From JADCCX01 sp051649305 (GTDB lineage: Bacteria > Pseudomonadota > Alphaproteobacteria > Rhizobiales > Beijerinckiaceae): a DNA stretch of 64,000 nucleotides. Positions 16,476 to 24,867 of this stretch are shown piece after piece. The stretch spans positions 91,539-155,538 of the forward strand of contig JBOFGV010000052.1 in NCBI GenBank assembly GCA_051649305.1. The letters run 5' to 3'. The notes beneath the pieces are model-generated. The model saw nothing but the letters and a program-made list of their open reading frames with translations, did not search any database and was not told the DNA's origin. Position numbers and translations under genes: made by a program. Numbering within the stretch: the first letter of the stretch is position 1; each line of letters starts with the position of its first letter.

Positions 16476-18086
16476 ATGGACAATATTGGTGTTTTCAACG
16501 CTTCGAAAGATTCATCGTCATTCGGTTTTAAAAAGCTGAAGTCGGTTCGCTGGAACCTTGAAGCACCGGGTCTTTATGAGGAATCCCTCAAGCGCGGCGA
16601 AAGCATGCTGGTCAAGGGTGGCGCGTTGCGTGTTGATACGGGCGTTTTCACAGGCCGCTCTCCCAAGGATAAATTTGTCGTCAAGGATGCGATGACCACA
16701 GATAGTGTCTGGTGGGACAACAACGGCGCGCTGACTGTGGCGCAGTTTGATCTGATCCTTGCTGATTTCATCAAGCATGCCGAAGGCAAGGAACTCTTTG
16801 CACAAGACCTCTACGGCGGCGCTGACCCTGCCTTCCGGGTGCGCACCCGCGTCTACACCGAGATGGCCTGGCACTCCCTGTTCATCCGCAACCTCCTGAT
16901 CCGCCCGCAGCTGGAAGAGCTGGCAGCGTTCGATCCTGAAATGACCATTGTTGATCTGCCGTCTTTCAAGGCAGACCCGAAGCGCCATGGTTGCCGCAGC
17001 GAAACCATCATCGCCTGCGATTTCACCCGCAAGATCGTGCTGATCGGCGGCACGGAATATGCCGGCGAAATGAAGAAGTCGGTCTTCACCTACCTCAACT
17101 ATGTGCTGCCCAAGCAGAAGGTGATGCCGATGCATTGCTCCGCCAACGTTGGCAAGGACGGCGATGTGGCCGTGTTCTTCGGCCTCTCGGGCACAGGCAA
17201 GACAACACTGTCAGCTGATCCTGACCGTATGCTTCTGGGCGATGATGAGCACGGCTGGGCACCATCAGGCGTCTTCAACTTTGAAGGCGGCTGCTACGCC
17301 AAGACCATTCGCCTTTCGCCGGAAGCCGAGCCCGAAATTTACGCCACGACACAGCGTTTCGGCACGATTCTTGAGAACGTCACCATCGATCCCATCACCC
17401 GCCTGCCGGACTTTGACGACGCGGTGAAAACCGAGAACACACGCTGCGCCTATCCATTGGACTTTATCGCCAATGCCTCACTCACAGGCCGTGCCGGAAT
17501 CCCCAAGAACATCGTGATGCTGACCTGCGACGCCTGGGGCGTTCTGCCTCCCATCGCCAAGCTTGATGGCGCGCAGGCGATGTATCACTTCCTCTCGGGC
17601 TACACCGCCAAGGTGGCTGGCACTGAGCGTGGCGTGAAAGACCCGGAAGCAACATTCTCGACCTGCTTTGGCGCACCGTTCATGCCATCGCATCCATCGG
17701 TCTACGGCAACCTTCTGCGTGATCTCATCGCCAAGCACCATGTGGATTGCTGGCTGGTCAACACCGGCTGGACCGGTGGCAAGTACGGCGTCGGCCGCCG
17801 TATGCCTATCCGCGTCACACGCCGCCTGCTGACGGCGGCACTTGATGGCTCCTTGGCCAAGGCGAAGTTCAAGACCGATCCTTACTTTGGCTTTGCAGTG
17901 CCATCTGAAGTGCCGGGCGTGGAGCCGCACATCCTGACGCCGTTCAAGACATGGCAAGACAAGTCTGACTTCGTGGCCACAGCCAAGAAGCTGAACGGTC
18001 TGTTCTCGGACAACTTCAAGCGCTTTGAAGCCCATGTCGACAATGAAGTGAAGAGGGCTGCACCTTCCCTGCAGATTGCGGCGTAA
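16476..18086 (+). CDS. pckA: Phosphoenolpyruvate carboxykinase (ATP)
   Basis: PckA converts oxaloacetate and ATP to PEP, the first step of gluconeogenesis from C4 acids. The 536-residue enzyme has the family's core motifs: RTGRSPKDKF-like TGRSPKDKFVV, the metal/substrate site (MHCSANVG), the P-loop GLSGTGKTTLS, the adjacent LLGDDEHGW, and NTGWTGGKYGVGRRM. Length matches bacterial ATP-type PckA. The frame opens upstream at a TTG (16434), but the ATG at 16476 has a perfect GGAGGAGG site 5 bases ahead. A 12-bp terminator hairpin follows, so the gene is monocistronic. Confidence 0.98.
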   Translation: MDNIGVFNASKDSSSFGFKKLKSVRWNLEAPGLYEESLKRGESMLVKGGALRVDTGVFTGRSPKDKFVVKDAMTTDSVWWDNNGALTVAQFDLILADFIKHAEGKELFAQDLYGGADPAFRVRTRVYTEMAWHSLFIRNLLIRPQLEELAAFDPEMTIVDLPSFKADPKRHGCRSETIIACDFTRKIVLIGGTEYAGEMKKSVFTYLNYVLPKQKVMPMHCSANVGKDGDVAVFFGLSGTGKTTLSADPDRMLLGDDEHGWAPSGVFNFEGGCYAKTIRLSPEAEPEIYATTQRFGTILENVTIDPITRLPDFDDAVKTENTRCAYPLDFIANASLTGRAGIPKNIVMLTCDAWGVLPPIAKLDGAQAMYHFLSGYTAKVAGTERGVKDPEATFSTCFGAPFMPSHPSVYGNLLRDLIAKHHVDCWLVNTGWTGGKYGVGRRMPIRVTRRLLTAALDGSLAKAKFKTDPYFGFAVPSEVPGVEPHILTPFKTWQDKSDFVATAKKLNGLFSDNFKRFEAHVDNEVKRAAPSLQIAA

Positions 18087-18114
18087 AGCCAGTTCGCAAT
18101 CAGAAAGACGATAA

Positions 18115-18150
18115 CAATCAAGCGCCCCCAGTTGGCGCTTGATTGCTTTT
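18115..18150 (+). terminator. Rho-independent terminator after pckA
   Basis: A perfect 12-bp stem (CAATCAAGCGCC at 18115-18126 pairing with GGCGCTTGATTG at 18134-18145) with a 7-base loop is followed by CTTTT. It lies 28 bases after the pckA stop and before the acyl-CoA dehydrogenase gene. Confidence 0.9.
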
Positions 18151-18254
18151 AAGGCTATGCCAGCGTCATAGTGGCTTCCTGCCGCTTCAAGGCTTGCCAA
18201 TTGGGCAAACCCAATTATTTTAGGCTTGAAATAATGCCGCTTCAGGAGCCCTCC

Positions 18255-19472
18255 ATGTCAGCCGTCACAACCCCGCGCACAGCCAAGCCCGCCAAGGTGC
18301 AGTTTCAGTGGGATGATGCCTTTCTGCTGGAAGATCAGCTTACTGAGGACGAGCGCATGATCCGCGATACAGCGCGGGCCTATGCGCAGGAGAAGTTGCA
18401 GCCACGTATTTCAGATATGTATCTGAACGAAGGCGTTGATGCCTCGATCTTCCGCGAGATGGGCGCACTTGGCCTTATGGGTGTCACAATCCCGGAAAAA
18501 TACGGCTGCGCGGGCGCAAACTATGTGTCTTATGGCCTTGTAGCCCGCGAGGTGGAGCGGGTGGACTCAGGCTTCCGCTCCATGATGAGCGTGCAGTCCT
18601 CGCTCGTGATGTATCCGATCTATGCCTACGGCGATGAAACACAGCGCATGAAATATCTGCCAAAACTGGCATCGGGCGAATGGATCGGCTGTTTTGGCCT
18701 GACCGAGCCCGATGCCGGCTCTGACCCTGCCGGCATGAAGACACGGGCCGAGAAGGTGGCGGATGGCTATCGCATCACCGGCTCCAAGATGTGGATTTCC
18801 AACTCGCCCATCGCCGATGTTTTTGTGGTCTGGGCGAAATCTGCTGCGCATGACAACGAAATCCGTGGCTTTATCCTTGAAAAGGGCATGAAGGGGCTCT
18901 CTGCCCCCAAGATCGGCGGCAAGCTGTCGCTGCGCGCCTCAATCACCGGCGAGATTGTCATGGACGGTGTTGTGGTGCCGGAATCAGCATTGCTTCCAAA
19001 CGTGTTTGGACTGAAAGGCCCGTTCGGCTGCCTGAACCGTGCGCGCTACGGCATCTCCTGGGGCGTGCTGGGTGCTGCCGAAGACTGTTTCCACCGTGCG
19101 CGCCAGTACGGCCTTGATCGCCACCAGTTCAACCGCCCGCTGGCACAGACACAGCTTTTCCAGAAGAAGCTCGCTGACATGCAGACGGATATCGTGCTGG
19201 GCCTGCAAGGCTCATTGCGTGTCGGCCGTCTGTTTGACGAAGGCAAGATGGCACCCGAGATGATTTCCATCGTCAAGCGCAACAACTGTGGCAAGGCGCT
19301 GGATATCGCCCGGCAAGCCCGCGACATGCACGGCGGCAACGGCATCCAGATCGAGTATCATGTGATGCGCCATGCGCAGAATCTTGAGACGGTGAACACC
19401 TATGAAGGCACGCATGATGTGCATGCGCTGATTCTGGGCCGTGCGATTACCGGGTTGCAGGCGTTCTTCTGA
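18255..19472 (+). CDS. gcdH: Glutaryl-CoA dehydrogenase (acyl-CoA dehydrogenase family)
   Basis: The 405-residue FAD enzyme matches glutaryl-CoA dehydrogenase, which oxidises and decarboxylates glutaryl-CoA to crotonyl-CoA in lysine/tryptophan catabolism. Diagnostic features are FRSMMSVQSSLVMYPI (substrate arginine region), CFGLTEPDAGSDP, WISNSPIADVFVVWAK, and the catalytic glutamate in TYEGTHDVHALILGRAITG. AGGAG 6 bases before the ATG at 18255 fixes the start; the frame itself is open to 18171. A class III CoA-transferase that could make its substrate lies 4 kb downstream, but thi and dapB genes intervene. Confidence 0.93.
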   Translation: MSAVTTPRTAKPAKVQFQWDDAFLLEDQLTEDERMIRDTARAYAQEKLQPRISDMYLNEGVDASIFREMGALGLMGVTIPEKYGCAGANYVSYGLVAREVERVDSGFRSMMSVQSSLVMYPIYAYGDETQRMKYLPKLASGEWIGCFGLTEPDAGSDPAGMKTRAEKVADGYRITGSKMWISNSPIADVFVVWAKSAAHDNEIRGFILEKGMKGLSAPKIGGKLSLRASITGEIVMDGVVVPESALLPNVFGLKGPFGCLNRARYGISWGVLGAAEDCFHRARQYGLDRHQFNRPLAQTQLFQKKLADMQTDIVLGLQGSLRVGRLFDEGKMAPEMISIVKRNNCGKALDIARQARDMHGGNGIQIEYHVMRHAQNLETVNTYEGTHDVHALILGRAITGLQAFF

Positions 19473-19512
19473 GCCGGTAACGGCTGCAGTTGAACCTGAA
19501 AGCTGACCCACC

Positions 19513-20241
19513 GTGGATATGCCGTTGCCTGATGATGTGCTGGAATTGCTTGCGCGGATTGGTGCAGCAAAGCCCCGGATTCAATGCATCACCAACACGG
19601 TGGCCCAGAATCTGACAGCCAATGCGCTGCTTGCCATTGGTGCTGATGTCTCGATGGCGCAGCATCCTGCCGAGATTGTTGCGATGTCGCATTCAGCGGC
19701 TGGCCTGCTGATCAACCTTGGAACGCTGGATCTCGCGCGTGAGGTTGCCATCGGTTCCCTGCTGGAAAAGCCGCTTCCGCCTGGCATACCTTGTGTGATT
19801 GATCCGGTTTTTGCAGATCGATCCCCTCTCAGGTTCGCATTGGCCTGTCGGCTGCTCAAGCTGGAAGGTGTCATTATCAAGGGTAATGCAGCGGAGATGC
19901 TGGCTCTTGCCGCTTTCATTCCGGACCATACCACCCGCGTGACCACAGGAGCTATTGACCGCGTGGAACAATCCAAACGGAGCAGCACTGTTGCGGAAGG
20001 CCACCCCATGATGGCCCGCGTCACAGCAACCGGCTGTGTGGCAGGGGCTATGATTGCTGCTTTTGCTGCGGTTGAAACGGATCAGGTGAAAGCAGCAACC
20101 GCCGCGCTCACCTGTTTTGGCATGGCTGGTCGTCTCGCCGCGCAGCGCGCATCCGGTCCCGGCAGTTTCGTTCCGCAGCTGATCGATGTATTGGCAGAAT
20201 GCGCTGACAGTGCAGCAGCCCGCTACGGACAAAAATCTTGA
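19513..20241 (+). CDS. thiM: Hydroxyethylthiazole kinase ThiM, shortened
   Basis: ThiM phosphorylates 4-methyl-5-(2-hydroxyethyl)thiazole in thiamine salvage. The 242-residue product matches at the start (QCITNTVAQNLTANALLAIG, SMAQHPAEI), at the substrate/ATP core (CVIDPVFADRSPLRF, GVIIKGNAAEMLALA) and at the catalytic-cysteine motif VTATGCVAGAM. Between ALA and TRVTTGAIDRV it is some 25-30 residues shorter than usual ThiM (about 260-270 aa), losing the segment that usually holds two helices and a strand. Start is GTG at 19513. It overlaps thiE by 4 bases (TTGA). Confidence 0.88.
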   Translation: MDMPLPDDVLELLARIGAAKPRIQCITNTVAQNLTANALLAIGADVSMAQHPAEIVAMSHSAAGLLINLGTLDLAREVAIGSLLEKPLPPGIPCVIDPVFADRSPLRFALACRLLKLEGVIIKGNAAEMLALAAFIPDHTTRVTTGAIDRVEQSKRSSTVAEGHPMMARVTATGCVAGAMIAAFAAVETDQVKAATAALTCFGMAGRLAAQRASGPGSFVPQLIDVLAECADSAAARYGQKS

Positions 20242-20888
20242 CCCTCAATATCTCGCTCTATGGCATTGTTGACCCGCAGATTGGCAGGGGCCGCTCGCTT
20301 GGCTTGCTTGGACGTGCAGCGGCAGATGCTGGCATGACCTTGCTGCAATACCGCGCCAAGGCATTGGATACGCGCAGCATGGTTGCGGAAGCCCGTGCTA
20401 TCAAGGCGGCGCTGGATGGCACCAATGTCCCTCTCCTGATCAACGACCGCATTGATGTGGCGCTGGCGGCAGGCGCAGACGGCGTGCACATTGGCAACGA
20501 CGATATGACGCCAGAGGATGCCCGCGCGTTGCTGGGGCCAAAAGCCATCATTGGCTCAACGGTCAAATCAGCGGCGGATGTGGACAGGCTGGTCGGCGCG
20601 CCGATCGACTACATCTGCATCGGCGGCGTGTTTGCAACCAGCCACAAGGACAACCCTGATCCGCCGCTGGGCGTGGCGGCATTTGCGAAGCTGGCTGCCT
20701 ATGCCCGGACCAAACTTGGAGCGATGCCGATTGGCGCTATTGCCGGTATTGATGCGTCCAATGCTGGCAACCTGATCAAGGCCGGAGCCGACGGCGTGGC
20801 CGTTATCGGCGCGCTCTTTGCCGGGGATGATGTTGCGGCTTCAACCGGGATCATGGCGCAAGCCATCAGCAAGGCGAGACAGCCATGA
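20238..20888 (+). CDS. thiE: Thiamine-phosphate synthase ThiE
   Basis: ThiE joins HMP-pyrophosphate and thiazole phosphate to thiamine phosphate. The 216-residue TIM barrel shows LLQYRAK, LINDRIDVALAAGADGVHIG, IIGSTVKS, ICIGGVFATSHKDNPDPP and AGADGVAVIGALF, the pattern of alphaproteobacterial ThiE. VHIGNDD replaces the commoner VHLGQxD. The start is a TTG whose last bases belong to the thiM stop (TTGA), implying translational coupling; its own stop overlaps the next gene in the same way. Confidence 0.92.
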   Translation: MTLNISLYGIVDPQIGRGRSLGLLGRAAADAGMTLLQYRAKALDTRSMVAEARAIKAALDGTNVPLLINDRIDVALAAGADGVHIGNDDMTPEDARALLGPKAIIGSTVKSAADVDRLVGAPIDYICIGGVFATSHKDNPDPPLGVAAFAKLAAYARTKLGAMPIGAIAGIDASNAGNLIKAGADGVAVIGALFAGDDVAASTGIMAQAISKARQP

Positions 20889-21940
20889 CCCTCTCGCGCC
20901 GGGCAGCGGTTTTGGGTGTCGCGACTTCAATCGCCATGCCAAATGTTGTCCGTGCTCAAAATGCCCGCAAATGGCGCTGCGTCACCTCCTGGCCGCGCAA
21001 TCTGGTAGGGCCGGGCGTCTCTGCGGCCCGCCTTGTCAACCGCATCAACACGATGAGCCGGGGCGAACTGGAGATAACGCTGTTTGCTGCTGGCGAACTC
21101 GTGCCTGCCCTCAACGTGCTTGATGCAGTCTCAGCTGGCACCGTTGAAATGGGGCATACGGCTGCACTTTTCTGGCAAGGCAAGATGCCCGCAGCGGCCC
21201 TTTTCACAACTGTGCCCTTTGGCCTGTCGCCGACGGCCCATGCCGCATGGATTGATCAGGATGGCCAACGGCTGTGGGATGCCCTCTATGCGCCGTTCAA
21301 GGTGAAGCCGCTGCTGGCAGGCAACACGGGGCCGTCAACAGCTGGCTGGTTTCGCAAGCCGGTGCAGGGGCTTGATGATCTCAAAGGTCTGCGCATGCGC
21401 ATCACCGGGCTTGGTGGTGAGGTGATGAAACGCATGGGCGTTGTTCCGGTCGTCATTCCTCCGGGGGAAACCTATCAAGCGCTGGAGCGCGGCCTGATTG
21501 ATGCCGCCGAGTTTTTGGCTCCCGCCAACGACATTGCTCTGGGATTGCACAAGGTTGCGCCTTACCTCGCCTATCCCGGTTTCAACAAACCCAACGGAGC
21601 CAGTGAACTGCTGATAGGCGCTGATCTCTGGCGTGACTTGCCTGAACACCTGCGCCTGATCATTGAAGTTGCCAGCAGATCTGAGCACGATGAGGGACTC
21701 GCCGATGCAGCGCGCGGCAATGCCGAGGCTTTGCGGCAGAGTGTGGCGGAAGGCGCCAAGCCCATGCTGTTGCCCTCAGACATTCTGGAGCGTGCGGCGC
21801 AGGAAGCGGGGTCTGTTCTCGCTGGCATCAAGGAGCGTGATGCGCTGTCAGCCACAATCATCGATTCCTATACAAGGTTTCAGGTTACAGCGTATCCTTG
21901 GCAAGCCATGCAGGGAGCAAAAGCATCAGGACCGCGATGA
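20885..21940 (+). CDS. TRAP-transporter substrate-binding protein (DctP family), thi-linked
   Basis: The 351-residue exported protein begins with a Tat-like signal (SRRAAVLGVATSIAMP...VRA) and belongs to the DctP/TakP family: TSWPRNLVGPGVSAARL, AAGELVPALNVLDAVSAG, DDLKGLRMRITGLGGEVM, YQALERGLIDAAEFLAP. The TakP-type ligand segment (GPYND...YYYYPG), kept in the second copy at 38235, is here APANDIALG...YLAYPG, so it probably binds another ligand. It overlaps thiE by 4 bases (ATGA), which ties it to thiamine salvage, though no TRAP membrane subunits are nearby. Confidence 0.88.
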   Translation: MTLSRRAAVLGVATSIAMPNVVRAQNARKWRCVTSWPRNLVGPGVSAARLVNRINTMSRGELEITLFAAGELVPALNVLDAVSAGTVEMGHTAALFWQGKMPAAALFTTVPFGLSPTAHAAWIDQDGQRLWDALYAPFKVKPLLAGNTGPSTAGWFRKPVQGLDDLKGLRMRITGLGGEVMKRMGVVPVVIPPGETYQALERGLIDAAEFLAPANDIALGLHKVAPYLAYPGFNKPNGASELLIGADLWRDLPEHLRLIIEVASRSEHDEGLADAARGNAEALRQSVAEGAKPMLLPSDILERAAQEAGSVLAGIKERDALSATIIDSYTRFQVTAYPWQAMQGAKASGPR

Positions 21941-22462
21941 CAGTGTGTGGCGCTGCCCATTATGCGCATGGGACTGCCTGATTTTCACGTCTACAGCCTT
22001 TTTCATACTGACCACGACTTTCGGTATAGGCAGCAAAAGTGTCAGCACCGGACCTATTCCGCGCTCCCATTTGAGCGAAGGCGTGATCTGCAATGGCCAG
22101 GCACGCAGACGCAGCATACGGTCCAGTGTCAGTTCGCTGTCGGGAAGATCCAGCGGATTCTTGCCGCAAATGACGATCTCGGTTTTTGTGAGCCGAACAG
22201 CTATCTGGGCATAGCGCGGTGTCAGGGCGGAAACCTCTTCAATCGCATGGATCAGAAGAGCATTCAGCCGCGGCGGGTTCATCGTGACCATTGCTTTTTT
22301 CAGGACGGTTTCCAAAACTGTTGTCTGATTGCGCATGCCAATTACACGCCTGCTTTGCAGAGAGGCTGATGCGATCGTCTGGACAAGATCGATCGGGCGG
22401 GGTCTTGCGCTCTTTAAAGTGAAGGTGTCCGGCGAAGACGCAGCAATGCTCATTAAATCCAT
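21926..22462 (-). CDS. Hypothetical protein, possibly a degenerate histidine-kinase-like domain
   Basis: The 178-residue product is not recognised with confidence. Its layout (RPIDLVQTIASASLQSRR, then LNALLIHAIEEVSALTPRYAQIAVRLTKTEIVI, then LLLPIPKVVVSM) resembles a kinase dimerisation helix followed by the start of an ATP-binding fold, but G-boxes are absent, so this is only a suggestion. No membrane segment or signal is seen. The frame is open to 22603; the ATG at 22462 with a GGAGAAG site is preferred. Its 3' end overlaps the convergent TRAP binding-protein gene by 15 bases. Confidence 0.6.
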   Translation of the reverse strand: MDLMSIAASSPDTFTLKSARPRPIDLVQTIASASLQSRRVIGMRNQTTVLETVLKKAMVTMNPPRLNALLIHAIEEVSALTPRYAQIAVRLTKTEIVICGKNPLDLPDSELTLDRMLRLRAWPLQITPSLKWERGIGPVLTLLLPIPKVVVSMKKAVDVKIRQSHAHNGQRHTLSSRS

Positions 22463-22847
22463 GGAACTTCTCCGCAGCACAACCCGCCCTTCTTGTTGGG
22501 GCAATCCGGCAGCACTGATCAGGCAGTGTGAATAAAATACGCGGTGAAAGCCGCTCGCAAAAATTGCATGGCGCGCGGGTAAGCTTGAAAGACGAACGAA
22601 CACTCAGTGTCGACAACAACGTCTTTGAATCGCCCACCGTATCTTTTGAAAGATACCGAATCAAAGCCACCAGAACGCTGGAAGCTTAGCCACATAAGCA
22701 TACAACCTAAAATTGAAAAATCCGTGCATTTACGTATTAAACCGTTTAAATTCAATGGGTTAAATTGAAGTCTGGTGCTTGCGGGGTTCTTGCAGAGGGT
22801 TTGGCAAGGCCCTTGTCCCCTGTCGGCAGACGATGCATAAAGTTGAC
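22463..22847. other. 385-base non-coding region between divergent genes
   Basis: No gene is seen here. The part from about 22600 to 22770 is AT-rich, includes repeated TTTAAA/TTAAAT elements near 22739-22768 and a strict palindrome at 22639-22656. It must hold the promoters of the minus-strand hypothetical gene and of the plus-strand dapB homologue. Confidence 0.6.
22639..22656. promoter_or_regulatory. Perfect 18-bp palindrome, possible operator
   Basis: GTATCTTTTGAAAGATAC has 8-bp arms around TG plus complementary ends, in the AT-rich gap between two divergent genes. It is too short and lacks a T-run for a terminator of either flanking gene, so an operator is the likelier reading. The regulator is unknown. 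Confidence 0.45.
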
Positions 22848-23669
22848 ATGAGCCAAAATGATCATCCCATACGCATCACATTGGCCGGTGCCTCCGGCTG
22901 GGTAGGCCGGGCGCTTGTTCTGGCTCTTGCGCAATCCTCACATCTCAAGCTTGTGGCCGCTGTCTCACGCACACAAGCCGGGCGGGATGCAGGCGAGGTG
23001 GCAGGCATGGCGGCCCTCGGCGTTCCCCTGCGCGCCACATTGGCAGAAGCGCTGGATACACCCTCCGATGTTGTCATCGATTACACCAAGCCTGATGCCG
23101 TGAAGCACCATGTTCTGGCGTCGCTGGCCCACGGTCGCCACGTTATTGTGGGCACATCAGGCCTGACACAGGCAGACTATGACAAAATCGATGTTGCCGC
23201 AAAAACGGCTGGCAAGGGCGTGTTGGCCGCGGGCAACTTTTCCATCACCGCCACACTGCTCAGGCGCTTTGCGCTCGAAGCAGCCCGCTATGTGCCGGAT
23301 GTCGAGGTTATCGACTATGCTTCGGCCAAAAAGCCTGACACGCCATCCGGCACAGGACGCGAGCTTGGCGAATTGCTGAGCGAGGTTCGCATGAAGGCCA
23401 CTTCCAAACCTGTGGCTGAACTCGGCGGTGTGCGCGAAACACGCGGTGGTGCCATTGGCAAGGGCGAACCGGTGCAGGTGCATTCCGTCCGTATGCCATC
23501 GTTTGTTTTGTCCTGCGAGACCATCTTTGGTGCACCAGACGAGCGGCTGGTCATCCGACACGATGCGGGCTCTTCCGCCCAGCCCTATGTGGCGGGCACA
23601 CTTCTGGCAGCGCGCAAGGTCAGCAGCTTTGTTGGCCTTAAGCGCGGGCTGGATCACGTTCTGGATTGA
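22848..23669 (+). CDS. dapB: DapB-family dihydrodipicolinate reductase homologue, atypical active site
   Basis: The 273-residue protein has the DapB fold: the dinucleotide-binding GASGWVGRAL, VVIDYTKPDAVKHHV and VIVGTSGLT in the N-terminal domain, and a C-terminal domain with KKPDTPSGTGRELGELL and VRMPSFVLSCETIFG. DapB reduces HTPA in lysine/diaminopimelate synthesis. Aligning the catalytic segment residue by residue with E. coli, the HH pair (His159-His160) is Ala-Ser while the lysine and PSGT are kept. It could be a variant subfamily with another catalytic acid or substrate. Starts at 22833 and 22848 are both possible; neither has a strong ribosome site. Confidence 0.82.
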   Translation: MSQNDHPIRITLAGASGWVGRALVLALAQSSHLKLVAAVSRTQAGRDAGEVAGMAALGVPLRATLAEALDTPSDVVIDYTKPDAVKHHVLASLAHGRHVIVGTSGLTQADYDKIDVAAKTAGKGVLAAGNFSITATLLRRFALEAARYVPDVEVIDYASAKKPDTPSGTGRELGELLSEVRMKATSKPVAELGGVRETRGGAIGKGEPVQVHSVRMPSFVLSCETIFGAPDERLVIRHDAGSSAQPYVAGTLLAARKVSSFVGLKRGLDHVLD

Positions 23670-23680
23670 AAGCATACACA

Positions 23681-24853
23681 GTGACCAAACCGCTCACAGG
23701 CATCCGCGTTCTTGAACTCGCCCGTATCTTGGCTGGCCCATGGGTTGGGCAATTGCTGGCTGATCTTGGCGCAGATGTCGTGAAGGTGGAAAGCCCCGGT
23801 GGGGATGATACGCGCCAGTGGGGCCCTCCCTTTGTGGAAGGTGTTGATGGCGAAAAGCTCTCTGCAGCCTATTTCCACGCCTGCAACAGGGGCAAGCGTT
23901 CTGTGGTGGCCGATTTCGGCAAGGCGGAAGATCTCGCCATAGTCAGGCGGCTGGCGGCGCATGCCGATGTCGTGGTCGAAAATTTCAAAGTGGGTGGTCT
24001 GGTCAAATATGGTCTGGATTCTGCCAGTCTGCGCAAAGCGAACCCGCGCCTCATCTGCGCCTCTATCACCGGCTTTGGCCAGACCGGACCTTATGCCGAG
24101 CGGGCAGGCTATGACTTCATGATTCAGGGCATGGCCGGGGCGATGTCGATCACGGGCGAGGCCGATGGCCTGCCGCAGAAGGCGGGCTATGCGACAGCGG
24201 ATATCTTCACCGGCATGTACACGACAGTCGCCATTCTGGCGGCACTCCGCCAGCGGGATGCAACAGGCGAAGGTGCGGCGATAGACTGCGCCTTGCTGGA
24301 GGCGCAGGTGGCTGTGCTGGGCAATCAGGCGATGAACTACCTGACCTCCGGCAAGGTTCCAACCCGCATGGGCAATGCGCATCCCAATATCGTGCCCTAT
24401 GCGGTTTATCCAGCGTCAGACGGGCATTTCATTCTGGCAACAGGCAATGATCGACAATTCCGCGATGCGATGATTGTCTTTGGTGCGGATGAGCTGGCAT
24501 CTGACCCCCGCTATGCCAGCAACGCGGACCGGATTGCGCTGAGGGATGAGCTGACGGCGAAGATTGTGGCGCGCACGCAGATGTTGCCGCGTGATACCAT
24601 GCTTGCCAGACTGGAAGCACTCAAAGTGCCAGCCGGTCCCATCAACACCATCGCCGATGTCTTTGCTGATCCCCAGGCAATAGCACGCGGCATCAAGGTT
24701 GATCTGGCAGCCCCCCACGCCAAGGGAGGCGCTATCCCAACCGTACGCGGGCCTATCCTGATGGATGGCAATCCCATGGTATCGGAGCGGCCCAGCCCTG
24801 TGCTTGACGGTGACAGGGCTGATGTGCTCTCAGACCAAGCCTGGGGCGGCTGA
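23681..24853 (+). CDS. Class III CoA-transferase (CaiB/BaiF family)
   Basis: The product (390 aa) has the family's opening GIRVLELARILAGPWVGQLLADLG, the DTRQWGPPFV loop, NRGKRSVVADF, ENFKVGGLVKYGLD and the catalytic aspartate in GYATADIFTGMY. Such enzymes move CoA between carboxylic acids through an aspartyl-CoA thioester. With glutaryl-CoA dehydrogenase 4 kb upstream, glutarate is a possible acceptor, but this is inference. A TTG at 23666 overlapping the dapB stop is an alternative start; the GTG at 23681 better fits the family. It converges on ggt with a 14-base gap. Confidence 0.92.
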   Translation: MTKPLTGIRVLELARILAGPWVGQLLADLGADVVKVESPGGDDTRQWGPPFVEGVDGEKLSAAYFHACNRGKRSVVADFGKAEDLAIVRRLAAHADVVVENFKVGGLVKYGLDSASLRKANPRLICASITGFGQTGPYAERAGYDFMIQGMAGAMSITGEADGLPQKAGYATADIFTGMYTTVAILAALRQRDATGEGAAIDCALLEAQVAVLGNQAMNYLTSGKVPTRMGNAHPNIVPYAVYPASDGHFILATGNDRQFRDAMIVFGADELASDPRYASNADRIALRDELTAKIVARTQMLPRDTMLARLEALKVPAGPINTIADVFADPQAIARGIKVDLAAPHAKGGAIPTVRGPILMDGNPMVSERPSPVLDGDRADVLSDQAWGG

Positions 24854-24867
24854 TCCGCAAGCAACCA

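Noticed and set aside
19473..19512. Possible second TPP riboswitch before thiM (a GTTGAACCTGAAAGCTGA stretch)
   Set aside because: Only a few bases recall the aptamer core; the 40-base gap is too short and the paired stems are missing.
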